From assembly GCA_031287685.1 (NCBI GenBank), contig JAITSQ010000010.1:1-64000 (forward strand): a stretch of 64,000 nucleotides of DNA, in the 5' to 3' direction. The position numbers and the translations under genes were made by a program. The first letter of the stretch is position 1. Every line of letters starts with the position of its first letter. Positions 17,478-26,539 of the stretch are shown piece after piece. The DNA is from Clostridiales bacterium. GTDB taxonomy: Bacteria > Bacillota > Clostridia > Lachnospirales > WQUN01. A model generated the notes under the pieces. That model did not search any database, was not told the origin of the DNA, and saw only the letters and a program-made list of their open reading frames with translations.

Positions 17478-19373
17478 CTAATCCGTCTTTACCTTAACGT
17501 CCGGGTTCGTCCTCCGCAAAATCTCTACAAATTCGTCCCCGGTGAGCGTCTCCTTATCGCACAAAAACTTGGAGATGTTGTCAAGCGCCTCCCGGTTTTC
17601 CCGCAGAAGCTCCCGCGCGCGTTTGTAGCAGGAGCCAAGAATCTTGCGGACCTCCTCGTCCTCCAGGGCGTAGGTCGCGTCCGAACAGGTGGAGACGCGC
17701 CGCGCGTCAAGATACTTGTTCTCCACAATTTCAAGGCTCATCAGGCCGAGCGCGTCGGTCATGCCGTATTGCGCCACCATACGCCGGGCCAGGCTCGTGG
17801 CCCGCTCTATGTCGTTGGCCGCGCCGGTCGTGCTCTGGTTGAAAACCTCTTCTTCCGCGGCGCGCCCCGCCAGGAAGGTCGTGATTTCGTCGAATATTTC
17901 GTCCCTCGTCATTATGAAGCGTTCCTCGTCCTCGGCGTTCAGGACATAGCCGAGGGTCCCTTTGGTGCGCGGAACGATTGTTATTTTCTGCACCGGCTTG
18001 GAATTTTTTACCAGTACGGAGGCAAGGGCGTGGCCCACTTCGTGATACGCCACGAGTTTCTTGTCTTTTTCCGTAAGAATCCGGTCTTTTTTCTCCTTGC
18101 CGGCAATTACGACCTCCACCGCCTCAATCAAGTCCTCTTGGGAAATCGCGGGGCGGCCTTTCTTGACCGCCAGGAGCGCGGCTTCGTTGACCATATTGGC
18201 CAAATCCGCGCCCGACGCGCCGGGCGTCAGCACGGCGATTTTTTTCAAATCAACGTTCGCGCCGGTTTTAACCTTCTGCGCGTGGACAGCCAGGATTTCC
18301 TCCCGCCCCTTGAGGTCGGGTTTCTCCACGACAATCCGGCGGTCGAAGCGGCCCGGCCGCAGGAGCGCCTTGTCGAGCACGTCCGGGCGGTTCGTCGCCG
18401 CCAGAACCACAATCCCCTTAGAAGCGTCAAAGCCGTCCATCTGGGAAAGCAGCTGGTTGAGCGTCTGGTCGCGCTCGTCGTTGCCGCTGCCGTCCCGGCT
18501 TTTGCCTATCGCGTCAACCTCGTCTATGAAAATTATGCAGGGGACGTTGGCCTGGGCCTGCTTAAACAGCGCGCGGACGCGGCTTGCGCCCACGCCGACG
18601 AACATTTCCACAAAATCCGAGCCGGACAGGGAGAAAAACGCCGACTTCGCCTCCCCTGCGACGGCCTTGGCGAGCAAGGTCTTGCCCGTGCCCGGAGGGC
18701 CGACGAGCAGCGCGCCTTTGGGCTGCTTCGCCCCGATTTCCGTATATTTACCCGGGTTATGGAGAAAATCGACGATTTCCTCAAGAGATTCCTTGGCCTC
18801 CGCCTGGCCGGCCACATCCTTGAAAGTAACGCCTGTCCGCTTCTCCATATTCGCCTTAAAGCTCGACACGGACTGCATAAAGCTGCCGCCGCGCCCGTCC
18901 ATCTTACTGCTCATATTATGCATAATAAGCGCGAAAAAGACGTAGATAGCCAAAAGAGGCAGCATCCACGAGAGGACCGCGCTTAAAACCGGGTTCATAT
19001 GCTCGTAGGGGTTGCTGAACTCCACCCCGCTTTTCGCCAGCTTTTCCACAAGGTTCGGGTCGTTCAGATAACCCGTGTAATACTTAATATCGTTCGGGCG
19101 GTACCCGTACATTATACGCAGGAGGTTCTCATACTCGGCGGGCAAGCCCGTTTTGGGTTTGTCCGCCGACTCGTCCCGCGCGGGGGTGATGATTATCCTT
19201 TCGGGGTAGAGGTCAACTTTCTGAATCTTGCCTTCGTCGATCATCTTAAGAAAGGCGTTGTAGCTTATTTTTTCAAGGCCGCGCGCCTGCTGCGCCAGGC
19301 TGAGGTTGACAGCCATAAGCGTGAACAGGGATACGGATATTATGATGATTATAAGGCTTCGTTTGTTTTTCAT
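17478..19373 (-). CDS. ftsH: ATP-dependent zinc metalloprotease FtsH
   Basis: A 631-residue membrane AAA+ protease that degrades misfolded membrane proteins and short-lived regulators. N-terminal membrane segment at residues 6-24, an extracytoplasmic domain, a second membrane segment near 132-151, the AAA domain with GPPGTGKT (215-222), IIFIDEVDAIG and ATNRPDVLD, then the M41 protease with zinc motif HEVGH. Length and order are typical. A palindromic unit lies just upstream, at 19405-19460. In B. subtilis ftsH lies near tilS/hpt; that neighbourhood is not conserved here. Confidence 0.97.
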   Translation of the reverse strand: MKNKRSLIIIIISVSLFTLMAVNLSLAQQARGLEKISYNAFLKMIDEGKIQKVDLYPERIIITPARDESADKPKTGLPAEYENLLRIMYGYRPNDIKYYTGYLNDPNLVEKLAKSGVEFSNPYEHMNPVLSAVLSWMLPLLAIYVFFALIMHNMSSKMDGRGGSFMQSVSSFKANMEKRTGVTFKDVAGQAEAKESLEEIVDFLHNPGKYTEIGAKQPKGALLVGPPGTGKTLLAKAVAGEAKSAFFSLSGSDFVEMFVGVGASRVRALFKQAQANVPCIIFIDEVDAIGKSRDGSGNDERDQTLNQLLSQMDGFDASKGIVVLAATNRPDVLDKALLRPGRFDRRIVVEKPDLKGREEILAVHAQKVKTGANVDLKKIAVLTPGASGADLANMVNEAALLAVKKGRPAISQEDLIEAVEVVIAGKEKKDRILTEKDKKLVAYHEVGHALASVLVKNSKPVQKITIVPRTKGTLGYVLNAEDEERFIMTRDEIFDEITTFLAGRAAEEEVFNQSTTGAANDIERATSLARRMVAQYGMTDALGLMSLEIVENKYLDARRVSTCSDATYALEDEEVRKILGSCYKRARELLRENREALDNISKFLCDKETLTGDEFVEILRRTNPDVKVKTD

Positions 19374-19404
19374 TGTTTTTTCCCTCGGCGCGGCGCTTAG
19401 TTTT

Positions 19405-19460
19405 GGTCGGTGTTTTTAGTTGTCTAAAAAGATTTAGACGACTAAACCCCCCTCCTTCTT
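19405..19460. repeat. Palindromic unit with TTGTCTAAA core
   Basis: Reverse-orientation unit GGTCGGTGTTTTTAG, then TTGTCTAAA and TTTAGACGA arms, then CTAAACCCCCCTCCTTCTT. It lies between the galT stop and the ftsH start and may act as a terminator for galT. The same TTGTCTAAA core recurs at 49557 and 50060. Confidence 0.75.
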
Positions 19461-19465
19461 GGCCG

Positions 19466-20407
19466 TCAGTTTTTGTTGTCTATTAGCCGGCTCAGCTCTT
19501 CTTTAGCTTTTTCGGGCGGGACTGAATTTATGTAACACCCGGTCGAAAACTCAAACCCGGCGACATTCCCCACCCGCGGGATGATTTGCACGAAGAAATG
19601 GCCGTTTTTCAGGCGCTCGTCGCAGTCTCCCGCGGGGGCGTTCTGCAGGCAGATGTTATAGGAAAGCCCCGGTTTAAGCGTATTCAGCGCCTTCACGCAT
19701 TTTTTGATTAAGGCGGCCAAGTGCCGCAGGTCGTCGTCGCTGAAGGCGCAAAGGTCTGAAGTGTGCTTTTTCGGCATAATGTCAACCATATGAGTGTACG
19801 CGGAGGCCCACGGGCAGTGCGCTATAAACTTCTCGTTTTCCGCTATGGCAAACAAGTGCCCGGATTCGTACCGGTCGCAGAGGAAGCATTTACCCATTTT
19901 TTCACGGTAGTCCGCGAAGTTTGACTGAATTTTCCACTGCATTTCCGGAAGAAAGGACAGCGCGAAAATCTGCCAGTGGCTGTGCTCAATGCTCGCGCCG
20001 GCCGCCGCGCCCTCGTTTTTCATCACCTGCACGTATTTCACGCGCGGATTGCGCGAAAAGAACGTGCAGCGCGAACGCGCGGCAAGCAGCGTCTCGTACA
20101 CGTCCACGGGCTTGAAATCGGCGAAGCGGAGCGCGTGCTCCTCCGTGTCCACGATGACCTCGTGAAAGCCGTACCCGCTGGCCGAATCCTCCGTAAAGGC
20201 GGGGTATTTATTCGGAAAGACGCGCACGGCGTTTTTGGAGTAAACCACGCTCGGGGTCATATGCGCGTTTTTCGGGCAGAACGGGCAGCTGTCCGCGTCC
20301 GTCTCCTGAGGCAGGTTTCTGGTTTCAAAGAAAATAGGGCGCAGAGAGCGTTCGTCCGCTATGGTAACATAAGTTCCGGTCAAAAAATCCCGTCTTATTT
20401 CAGGCAT
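19466..20407 (-). CDS. galT: Galactose-1-phosphate uridylyltransferase
   Basis: A 313-residue HIT-superfamily nucleotidyltransferase that exchanges UMP between UDP-glucose and galactose-1-phosphate in the Leloir pathway, or a close relative acting on other sugar phosphates. Zinc-site cysteines are in CPFCPKN (Cys41, Cys44) and the active site is HSHWQ (His142, His144), with uridylylated His144 by analogy. It is 16 bp downstream of the solute-binding lipoprotein gene and probably co-transcribed with it. galK and galE are not in the window, so the exact substrate is inferred from the family. Confidence 0.88.
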   Translation of the reverse strand: MPEIRRDFLTGTYVTIADERSLRPIFFETRNLPQETDADSCPFCPKNAHMTPSVVYSKNAVRVFPNKYPAFTEDSASGYGFHEVIVDTEEHALRFADFKPVDVYETLLAARSRCTFFSRNPRVKYVQVMKNEGAAAGASIEHSHWQIFALSFLPEMQWKIQSNFADYREKMGKCFLCDRYESGHLFAIAENEKFIAHCPWASAYTHMVDIMPKKHTSDLCAFSDDDLRHLAALIKKCVKALNTLKPGLSYNICLQNAPAGDCDERLKNGHFFVQIIPRVGNVAGFEFSTGCYINSVPPEKAKEELSRLIDNKN

Positions 20408-20423
20408 AGGAAAATCCTTCCAA

Positions 20424-21971
20424 TCATTGTTTTTGAGCGATATACCAGTTTTTCAGGTCTCCGTAAGGGTTATTTATATACGAAGTATTGTACCCGTAAA
20501 TCTTTTTGTCGAGCAGGAGCGCCTGCTTGCGGAAACACAGGCCGTACAGCGGCAAATCCTCCGCGCAGCGTTTCTGGACTTTCGACAGGGCGGCCCGGAG
20601 TTCGCCCTCGTTCAGAGCGTAAAACGCGTCCTGGAGCGCCGCGTCGGTTTCCTCGTCGGAATAGCGAAAAAAATTACCGGACGAATGGAGCGCGAAAGTC
20701 AAATCCGGGAACGGCGAAAGGTTCAGCCCTCCGACAAAAATATCATAATTTCCGGAATTTATTTTCGCCTTATAATCCTCAAAGGGCAAGGTTTCAATCG
20801 TGGCCTCCGCCCCCGCCTTGCCGAGGTTTTCCTTGAGGGTTTCGGCGATTTTGACGCGCTCGGGGTTCTCCTCGTTCGTCAAGACGCGCACGGAGAGCTT
20901 CGCGCCGTTTTCCGCGTGTTTGGAGAAAACCTCCCCGGCGGCCGCAGTGTCGAAAGGAAGCTCCGGCAAATCCGGCGAATAAGCCCACGAGGCGGGGTGC
21001 ACCGGCGCGGCGGCCAGGTCGGCGTAGCCAAGATAAACGCTGTTGACATATTCAAGCCGATTGACGCACATAGCCGCCGCGCGGCGAAGCTCCGCCTCCT
21101 TGAACGCGCCGGCGCAGTTAAAGCCGATGAAGTCGAAATAAGTAGTGTTGACGGGGTTTTCCCGCGCTTCCTTGGCCCCCCGGTATTTGCCCCAGACGGA
21201 CATATCCGCCGGGAGCGCGTCCGTCACGCCCTGGTCGAAGGAGTAGAGGTCGGTCTCAAGGTCCGGCGTTATTATTACTTTAACGGCGGAAATATACGGC
21301 CTCCAGTCGTCCTCCCGCGCGGCCAGCGAAAGCTCCTGGTCGAACGACGCGAATTTATAAGGGCCGCTGCCCACGGGCTTCATATCCGCCTCGGAGCCGG
21401 CCTTCGCCCCTTTGTAATAATGCTCCGGAATCAGCGGGAACACGAAGCTGTACTTGTTTCCGCTGAAATTTTTGGCGAAGCGCACCTCCACCTGATTGTC
21501 TGAAAGCGCGGAACACCCGTCGATATTCTGAACGCAGGGCTTATAGACCGCGCCGTCCGGGGCGGCTTTAAGCGCGTTCACGGTGAATATAAAATCCGCC
21601 GCCGTCACCGGCTCGCCGTCGTGCCACCTGGCCGCGCGCAGGGAGACGACCGCCGAAAGGCCGTCCGGGGCCGTTTCAACGGACTCCGCCAGCGCGGGGC
21701 TTAAGCTGAAGTCTTGCCCGACGTTAAAAAGCGGCTCAAAAACAAGCAGCAAGATTTTATCTACGGAAGCGTCCTCGTTCAGAACAGGATTGAGCGTGGC
21801 CGGGCGGCGCATAGACAGGCTGATTTCCCCCCCGGGCGCGGGCGGCGGCGGGGTCTCGGTATCCGCCTCCGCGGCTGGCGCGGCGGCTGGGAGCGGCGCG
21901 TTTTCGGCGGTTCTGGCGCACGCGGACAGGACTAAAAGCGCGGCCGCGAGAATTAATAACCTTTTTTTCAT
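20424..21971 (-). CDS. ABC transporter solute-binding lipoprotein, family 5
   Basis: A 515-residue peptide/nickel-type extracellular solute-binding protein. A lipoprotein signal ends in LLVLSAC, placing the acylated Cys at residue 18, followed by a low-complexity Ala/Pro linker. Family features include LNPVLNEDASVDKILLLVFE near the start, LSPALAESVETAPDG and WHDGEPVTAADFIFTVNAL. Such proteins deliver oligopeptides or other ligands to a membrane ABC permease, but no permease or ATPase gene is adjacent, so it is an orphan here. GAGAGGAT precedes the ATG. The end of a MITE-like element lies 25 bp upstream and could supply part of its promoter (TATAAA at the element edge). Confidence 0.9.
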   Translation of the reverse strand: MKKRLLILAAALLVLSACARTAENAPLPAAAPAAEADTETPPPPAPGGEISLSMRRPATLNPVLNEDASVDKILLLVFEPLFNVGQDFSLSPALAESVETAPDGLSAVVSLRAARWHDGEPVTAADFIFTVNALKAAPDGAVYKPCVQNIDGCSALSDNQVEVRFAKNFSGNKYSFVFPLIPEHYYKGAKAGSEADMKPVGSGPYKFASFDQELSLAAREDDWRPYISAVKVIITPDLETDLYSFDQGVTDALPADMSVWGKYRGAKEARENPVNTTYFDFIGFNCAGAFKEAELRRAAAMCVNRLEYVNSVYLGYADLAAAPVHPASWAYSPDLPELPFDTAAAGEVFSKHAENGAKLSVRVLTNEENPERVKIAETLKENLGKAGAEATIETLPFEDYKAKINSGNYDIFVGGLNLSPFPDLTFALHSSGNFFRYSDEETDAALQDAFYALNEGELRAALSKVQKRCAEDLPLYGLCFRKQALLLDKKIYGYNTSYINNPYGDLKNWYIAQKQ

Positions 21972-21995
21972 TGTCAGTATCCTCTCGATATTTAT

Positions 21996-22490
21996 ACTAC
22001 AGCCGTTCTTACTTGAAAAAGGCTGAAAGCGAGAACGAAACGCGCGGCAAGCAGGTGGCTTTTTGGCGGGGCAGACACGGCCGCCCGGTTCTCAACCCGG
22101 AGACGCGTTTAGGTTTTGCGCGGGCGCGAACGTTTGCGGCGGCTTTTTCGCGAAGCGAAAATAGCGGGAGCAAGAAGGTGGCTTTTTCGGGCGGCTTTAA
22201 GCCCGAAAAAACACCGAGCAAGAAGGGGGCTTTTTCGAGCGGCTTTAAGCTCGAAAAAACGCCGAGCAAGAAGGGGGCTTTTTCGGCAGGCATTAGTGCC
22301 GAAAAAACACCGAGCAAATGTGGGGAAGCCGAAGGCGTGTTTAGTGTTCGCGCGGGCACGAACGTTTGCGACAGCTTTTTCGCGAAGCGAAAATAGCGGA
22401 AACAAACGCGGAGAACCGCCAAAAAACACCGACCATCAGGCGCGTTTCGGGCGACGCTTAAAGCTTATTTTCAAGTTGAACGGCTGTAGT
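21996..22490. mobile_element. MITE-like element with ACTACAGCCGTTC inverted ends
   Basis: ACTACAGCCGTTC at 21996-22008 and its perfect complement at 22478-22490 bracket 495 bp; the match extends inward as ACTTGAAAA/TTTTCAAG with one base of slippage. The interior carries no credible gene. It contains the GGCCGCCCGGTTCTCAACC segment shared with 8050-8136, two TTTTCGCGAAGCGAAAA hairpins and three tandem palindromic units. Minus-strand translation through the right end supplies the last codons and stop of the transglycosylase gene. No transposase is encoded. Confidence 0.8.
22171..22316. repeat. Three tandem palindromic units with compensating stems
   Basis: Forward units at about 22171-22219, 22220-22266 and 22267-22316. 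Arms are nearly identical (AAGAAGGKGGCTTTTT and AAAAAACRCCGAGC). The stems are CGGGC/GCCCG, CGAGC/GCTCG and CGGCA/TGCCG, around loops GGCTTTAA, GGCTTTAA and GGCATTAG. Base changes on one side are matched on the other, so pairing itself is conserved. Confidence 0.92.
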
Positions 22491-23055
22491 TGTATACGTA
22501 CTTGAACATCAGCCGATACGCTTTGGCGGCTTTCTTGACTTTTTTCACATAATTCTCGGTTTCCTTGAAGGGAATCGCGTCGAGCCGCCTGCCGTCGGCG
22601 CTGTATTTTTTATCGGCCAGCCACTTGGCCACGTTTCCGCTGCCGCCGTTGTAGGCCGCCAGAGCCAAATCGACGTCCCCTTCGTACTGTTTGAGCAGAC
22701 GGCTTATGTACCAGCAGCCGATTTCAATATTAAAGCGCGGCTCGAAAATCCGCTCGTAGGAATAATCCGGCAGGCCGGCTTCGGACGCGCCCCAGTCCGC
22801 GGTGGGCTGGCGCAGCTGCATCAGCCCGCTGGCCCCCTTGGAGGAGACGGCGCGCTCTCGGAAGCGGCTCTCGGTATTTATGACCGCGCACACGAAAGCC
22901 TCCTCAAGGCCGTATTTTCCCGCCATTTCCGCTATGACCGCCTCGTGCCGGAGCGGATACATTCTCCTCGCGGCCAGAAGCGCGGCAAGGGAGGCCAGGG
23001 CGCAGACAAGAAGCGGCGCGGTAATTTTAACGATTTTGCGGATTTTAGGCGGCAT
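22471..23055 (-). CDS. Soluble lytic transglycosylase (SLT domain, membrane-anchored)
   Basis: A 194-residue peptidoglycan-cleaving enzyme. One N-terminal membrane segment (residues 10-30) is followed by a family-23 lysozyme-like domain: catalytic Glu62 in NTESRF, SSKGASGLMQL, and the AYNGGSGNV motif. It cuts the MurNAc-GlcNAc bond with 1,6-anhydro product formation, outside the cytoplasmic membrane. It follows coaE by 19 bp in a polA-coaE-slt order also seen in other Clostridia. The last residues (YNYSRST) and stop codon are encoded by the terminal repeat of the adjoining MITE-like element, so the original C-terminus was probably slightly different. Confidence 0.9.
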   Translation of the reverse strand: MPPKIRKIVKITAPLLVCALASLAALLAARRMYPLRHEAVIAEMAGKYGLEEAFVCAVINTESRFRERAVSSKGASGLMQLRQPTADWGASEAGLPDYSYERIFEPRFNIEIGCWYISRLLKQYEGDVDLALAAYNGGSGNVAKWLADKKYSADGRRLDAIPFKETENYVKKVKKAAKAYRLMFKYVYNYSRST

Positions 23056-23074
23056 CTGTTCATTCCTTCGCGAA

Positions 23075-23707
23075 TTACAGGAGAGTTCTTGACAGTTCGT
23101 CCGTCACGGCGACGGCAAGCTCCCCCACTCCGCCGTTGTTTTCGAGCACGAAGTCGGCGTAGGGTTTCAGCTCGTCCTCAGCCCTCTGGGAGGATATGCG
23201 CGCCCTGGCCTCGCTTTCGGAGAGGTTGTCGCGCAGGGTTATGCGGGCGGATTTAGTCTCAAACGGGCTTATTATAAGCCACACGCGGTCGCACCGTTTA
23301 TGCAGGCCCGCTTCTATAAGAAGCGGCACGTCCATTACTATAAGCCGCTTCCCGCGCGCGCGCAGGCTTTCAAGCTCCGCCAGCATACGCTCTATGATGT
23401 ACCTGTGGGTGATTTCGGTATGCCTCCGGAGCTTATCCCGGTCGGAAAACACAAGCCGCGCCACTTTTTTCCGGTCGATTTCCCCGTCGGGCAGGAGGAT
23501 TTCCCGCCCGAAAAGCTCCGTGACCTCCGCGTGAGCGGGCGACGTTTTGAGCAGAACCCCGTGGCCTATTTTATCCGCGTCTATTATCGCGCAGGGCAGG
23601 CCGAGCCGCCGCGCGGCGAAATCCGCCGCTATCTCGCACGCTAAACTTTTGCCGCTTCCGGAATTGCCGGTGACGCCTATAACGACGGCCGCTTCATTTT
23701 GTGTCAT
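23075..23707 (-). CDS. coaE: Dephospho-CoA kinase
   Basis: A 210-residue P-loop kinase for the last step of CoA synthesis, phosphorylating the 3'-hydroxyl of dephospho-CoA. The Walker A loop is GVTGNSGSGKS at residues 11-21; IDADKIGHGVL and VMDVPLLIEAGLH are typical family motifs. An ATG 15 bases further upstream is also in frame, but the 23707 start gives the normal family length. It overlaps the end of polA by 14 bp, so it is translated from the same message. CoA supply also feeds the Sfp-type enzyme in this window, though no regulatory link is visible. Confidence 0.93.
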   Translation of the reverse strand: MTQNEAAVVIGVTGNSGSGKSLACEIAADFAARRLGLPCAIIDADKIGHGVLLKTSPAHAEVTELFGREILLPDGEIDRKKVARLVFSDRDKLRRHTEITHRYIIERMLAELESLRARGKRLIVMDVPLLIEAGLHKRCDRVWLIISPFETKSARITLRDNLSESEARARISSQRAEDELKPYADFVLENNGGVGELAVAVTDELSRTLL

Positions 23708-26405
23708 ACCAACTATCCCCATAATAAATGTCTACAGGCAGAGGCACGGACAGCGCGACGCAGTTCTCCATCTCCTCCCGGAGCAGGGACTCCGCCTCCG
23801 CAAGCTCGTCCCGCCGCGCCTCAAGCAGAAGCTCGTCGTGAATCTGCAGTATAAGGCGGGATTTAAGCCCGCGCGCGGACAGAGCCGCGTGCACGCGCAC
23901 CATCGCCGTTTTTATTATGTCCGCAGCGCTGCCCTGAACAGGCGCGTTCATAGCCGCCCGCTCCCCGAAGCTCCGCTCGTGAAAATTCCTCGACGAAAGC
24001 TCCGGTATGGGCCGCCGTCTCCCGAAAATCGTCACGGCGCTGCCCGTCCGCCGGGCGCTTTCCACGGCGCCGTCAAGAAAAGCCTTTATTTTCGGGTACG
24101 CCTCAAAATAGCCCTTTATATAATTATCGGCTTCAGCGGAGCTTATGCGCAGACCGTCCGCCAGCGAAAAGGCGCTCATGCCGTAAATTATGCCGAAATT
24201 GACCGCTTTGGCGCGGCTGCGCTGTTCCCCCGTGACGGACTCAAACGGAACGCGGAACACCTGCGAGGCCGTCAGGCGGTGGATGTCCATATTGTTTCTG
24301 AACGCGTCCGCAAGGGCCGGGTCTCCCGCCATATGCGCCAGCACGCGAAGCTCAATCTGGCTGTAGTCGGCGCTCATAAGGAGGCTGTCCGGCCGGCTCG
24401 GGATGAACGCGCGCCGAAGCTCCCGCCCAAGGGGGGAGCGCACCGGGATATTCTGAAGGTTCGGCTCCGACGAGCTTATGCGCCCTGTGGAGGCCGCCGT
24501 CTGGTTGAAGCTGCTGTGGATTTTGCCGTCCTCCCGTATAACCGCCGAAAGGCCGTCCGCGTAGGTTGACTTAAGTTTGGTTAAAGTCCGGTATTCGAGG
24601 ACCTTGCCGACAATCGGGTCTTTCCCGGCTATTTTTTCGAGCGTGTCCGCGGAGGTGGAATATCCGGCTTGGGTTTTCTTCGCCTTGCCGGGGCCGCGCA
24701 GGCCCATTTTCTCAAACAGAATCACGCCGAGCTGCGCCGGGGAGTTTATGTTGAACTCCTCCCCCGCAAGCTCGTGGATTTCGCGGACAAGCCGCTGTAT
24801 ATCCGCGCTCACGCGGCTTCCGAAAGAGTTCAGCTCTTCCGCCGAAACGGCGATTCCGGTAAGCTCCATATCCGCCAGAACCTCCGCCAGCGGCAGCTCA
24901 ATTTCATAATAAAGGCGGCGCAGGCCGTTCCGCTCAAGCGCTTCGCGCAGAAGCGGCTCCACGCGCAGGAGTATTTCGGCGTTTTTCATATAAATCCCGG
25001 AAATTTCCTCCGGGCCGATTTCGGAGAGCTTCTTTTTTCCGCGCCCTTTGCCTATAATTTCAGGGAGGGTCGTATGGCTTTCGTTGAGAAAATTAAACGA
25101 AAGGTCTCCGTAATCGTAAAAACTTTTTGAGCCGTCCAGGACGTACGCGGCCAAGTGCGCGTCAAAGTCCGCGTTTTTCAAGAGGATTCCGCGTTTTTTC
25201 AGCAGGCTCGCGTATTTTTTGAGGTTCAGCAGGGTCTTGCGGGCCTTTCCCTCAAAAAACGGCTTGACCGCCTCCCAGAAGTCGGTTTCGGAAAGCCCCT
25301 CGTCGGTAAGGCCGCGCCGGAGCTTTATAAATATCCGGTCCCCGGGGGCGGCGAGCGCCAGCCCCAGAAGCTCCCCCTCCGCTTCCGCTACGGAGACGGC
25401 GGCGCGCTCGTATCCCAGGAAACGGGCGGCGGCTTCCTTCGCGCGGGTTATTTCCGTGATTACCTCTGAATTTCCGGGCGCGGGGGGCGGCGCCTCTTTT
25501 TTCTCCAGGATTTCTGCGGGAAGCTCGGCTTCCGGGCGGAATTTTTCAAGCAGGCTGCGGAAACCAAGCCGCGCGATTTCGTTGAAAGAATCTTCATTAA
25601 ACGGGCTGTCCAGCCGAGTTTCTTCTAAATTAAAGTCAATCGGGACGTCGGTGACTATCTTGGAAAGCTCGAAGCTCTGACGCGCCTGCTCCGCGTATTG
25701 CCGGAGGTTTTCGGAAAGTTTTTTCTGGGGAATATCGGCGGCGTTCGCGAGCGCCGTCTCCAAATCGCCGAATTCACGAATGAGCTTGACGGCGGTTTTT
25801 TCGCCTATTCCGGGCACTCCGGGGATGTTGTCCGAGGAATCGCCCATAAGCGCCTTTACGTCTATATACGCGCGCGGGGTCACTCCGAGCCGCTCCTCCA
25901 CGTCCTTGCCCCAATAATCCTCATTGACGGTCTTGCCGCCTTTGGTTTTGGGAATCCGCACAAGCACGCGGTCGGAAGCCAGCTGAAGCATATCCCTGTC
26001 CCCGGAGAGGATAACGGCGGAAAGCCCCGCTTCGGAGGCTTTCGCGGCGAGCGTGCCCAGAAGGTCGTCCGCCTCAAACCCCGGAAGCTCAAAGGTTTTG
26101 ATATTCATTTTGGCCAAAAGCGCCTTCAGCAGGCCGAACTGCGGCGTAAGCTCCGGCGGCTGGGGCCGGCGCGTCCCCTTGTATTCCGGAAACATTTTAT
26201 GTCGGAAAGTTTTCGCCTTAACGTCAAACGCCGCCGCGAGGTAAGAAAAATCCCCCTTTTCAAGCGTCCGCAGCAGGATATTCAAAAAGCCGTACACCGC
26301 GCCCGTGTACTCCCCGTCTTTATTCGTAAAGGACGGCATGGCGTAAAACGCGCGGTTCAGTATGCTGTTTCCGTCTATAAGCAGAATTTCCCCGGTTTTT
26401 TCCAT
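23694..26405 (-). CDS. polA: DNA polymerase I
   Basis: A 903-residue family-A polymerase for Okazaki-fragment processing and repair. The N-terminal 5'-3' exonuclease has LIDGNSILNRAFYA, GFEADDLLGTLA and GDSSDNIPGVPGIGEKTA. The polymerase domain has SADYSQIELRVLAHM, RSRAKAVNFGIIYGMS and QIHDELLLE. The middle 3'-5' exonuclease fold appears catalytically dead: the expected D-x-E is replaced by VSVAEAEGE and the second aspartate motif is missing, as in many Gram-positive PolA proteins. Proofreading is therefore unlikely. It heads a polA-coaE-slt operon. Confidence 0.97.
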   Translation of the reverse strand: MEKTGEILLIDGNSILNRAFYAMPSFTNKDGEYTGAVYGFLNILLRTLEKGDFSYLAAAFDVKAKTFRHKMFPEYKGTRRPQPPELTPQFGLLKALLAKMNIKTFELPGFEADDLLGTLAAKASEAGLSAVILSGDRDMLQLASDRVLVRIPKTKGGKTVNEDYWGKDVEERLGVTPRAYIDVKALMGDSSDNIPGVPGIGEKTAVKLIREFGDLETALANAADIPQKKLSENLRQYAEQARQSFELSKIVTDVPIDFNLEETRLDSPFNEDSFNEIARLGFRSLLEKFRPEAELPAEILEKKEAPPPAPGNSEVITEITRAKEAAARFLGYERAAVSVAEAEGELLGLALAAPGDRIFIKLRRGLTDEGLSETDFWEAVKPFFEGKARKTLLNLKKYASLLKKRGILLKNADFDAHLAAYVLDGSKSFYDYGDLSFNFLNESHTTLPEIIGKGRGKKKLSEIGPEEISGIYMKNAEILLRVEPLLREALERNGLRRLYYEIELPLAEVLADMELTGIAVSAEELNSFGSRVSADIQRLVREIHELAGEEFNINSPAQLGVILFEKMGLRGPGKAKKTQAGYSTSADTLEKIAGKDPIVGKVLEYRTLTKLKSTYADGLSAVIREDGKIHSSFNQTAASTGRISSSEPNLQNIPVRSPLGRELRRAFIPSRPDSLLMSADYSQIELRVLAHMAGDPALADAFRNNMDIHRLTASQVFRVPFESVTGEQRSRAKAVNFGIIYGMSAFSLADGLRISSAEADNYIKGYFEAYPKIKAFLDGAVESARRTGSAVTIFGRRRPIPELSSRNFHERSFGERAAMNAPVQGSAADIIKTAMVRVHAALSARGLKSRLILQIHDELLLEARRDELAEAESLLREEMENCVALSVPLPVDIYYGDSWYDTK

Positions 26406-26467
26406 AAAAGTCCCTTAGTAAGAAAGTAATAACTTATTATATCAGAAAGCCGCCGCCGTGTCTACTC

Positions 26468-26496
26468 TTGATTAATCGAAAAAAAAATGTTACAAT
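26468..26496 (+). promoter_or_regulatory. Sigma-A-like promoter for the nucleotidyltransferase gene
   Basis: TTGATT (26468-26473), 17 bp with an A tract, TACAAT (26491-26496). It lies 44 bp before the ATG at 26540, which has a GGAGG ribosome site. Confidence 0.65.
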
Positions 26497-26539
26497 TAAT
26501 AATAACTAAAAATAAATTAAAGCACGGAGGAAGCCAGTA

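Noticed and set aside
17055-18986. 643-codon plus-strand open frame opposite ftsH
   Set aside because: It mirrors ftsH and repeat sequence, is Arg/Pro/Ala-rich without domains, and the minus-strand FtsH is unambiguous.
22009-22505. Open frames of about 130 codons on both strands in the 22 kb element
   Set aside because: Their sequence is only translated palindromic units, with no start signals, and they overlap each other.
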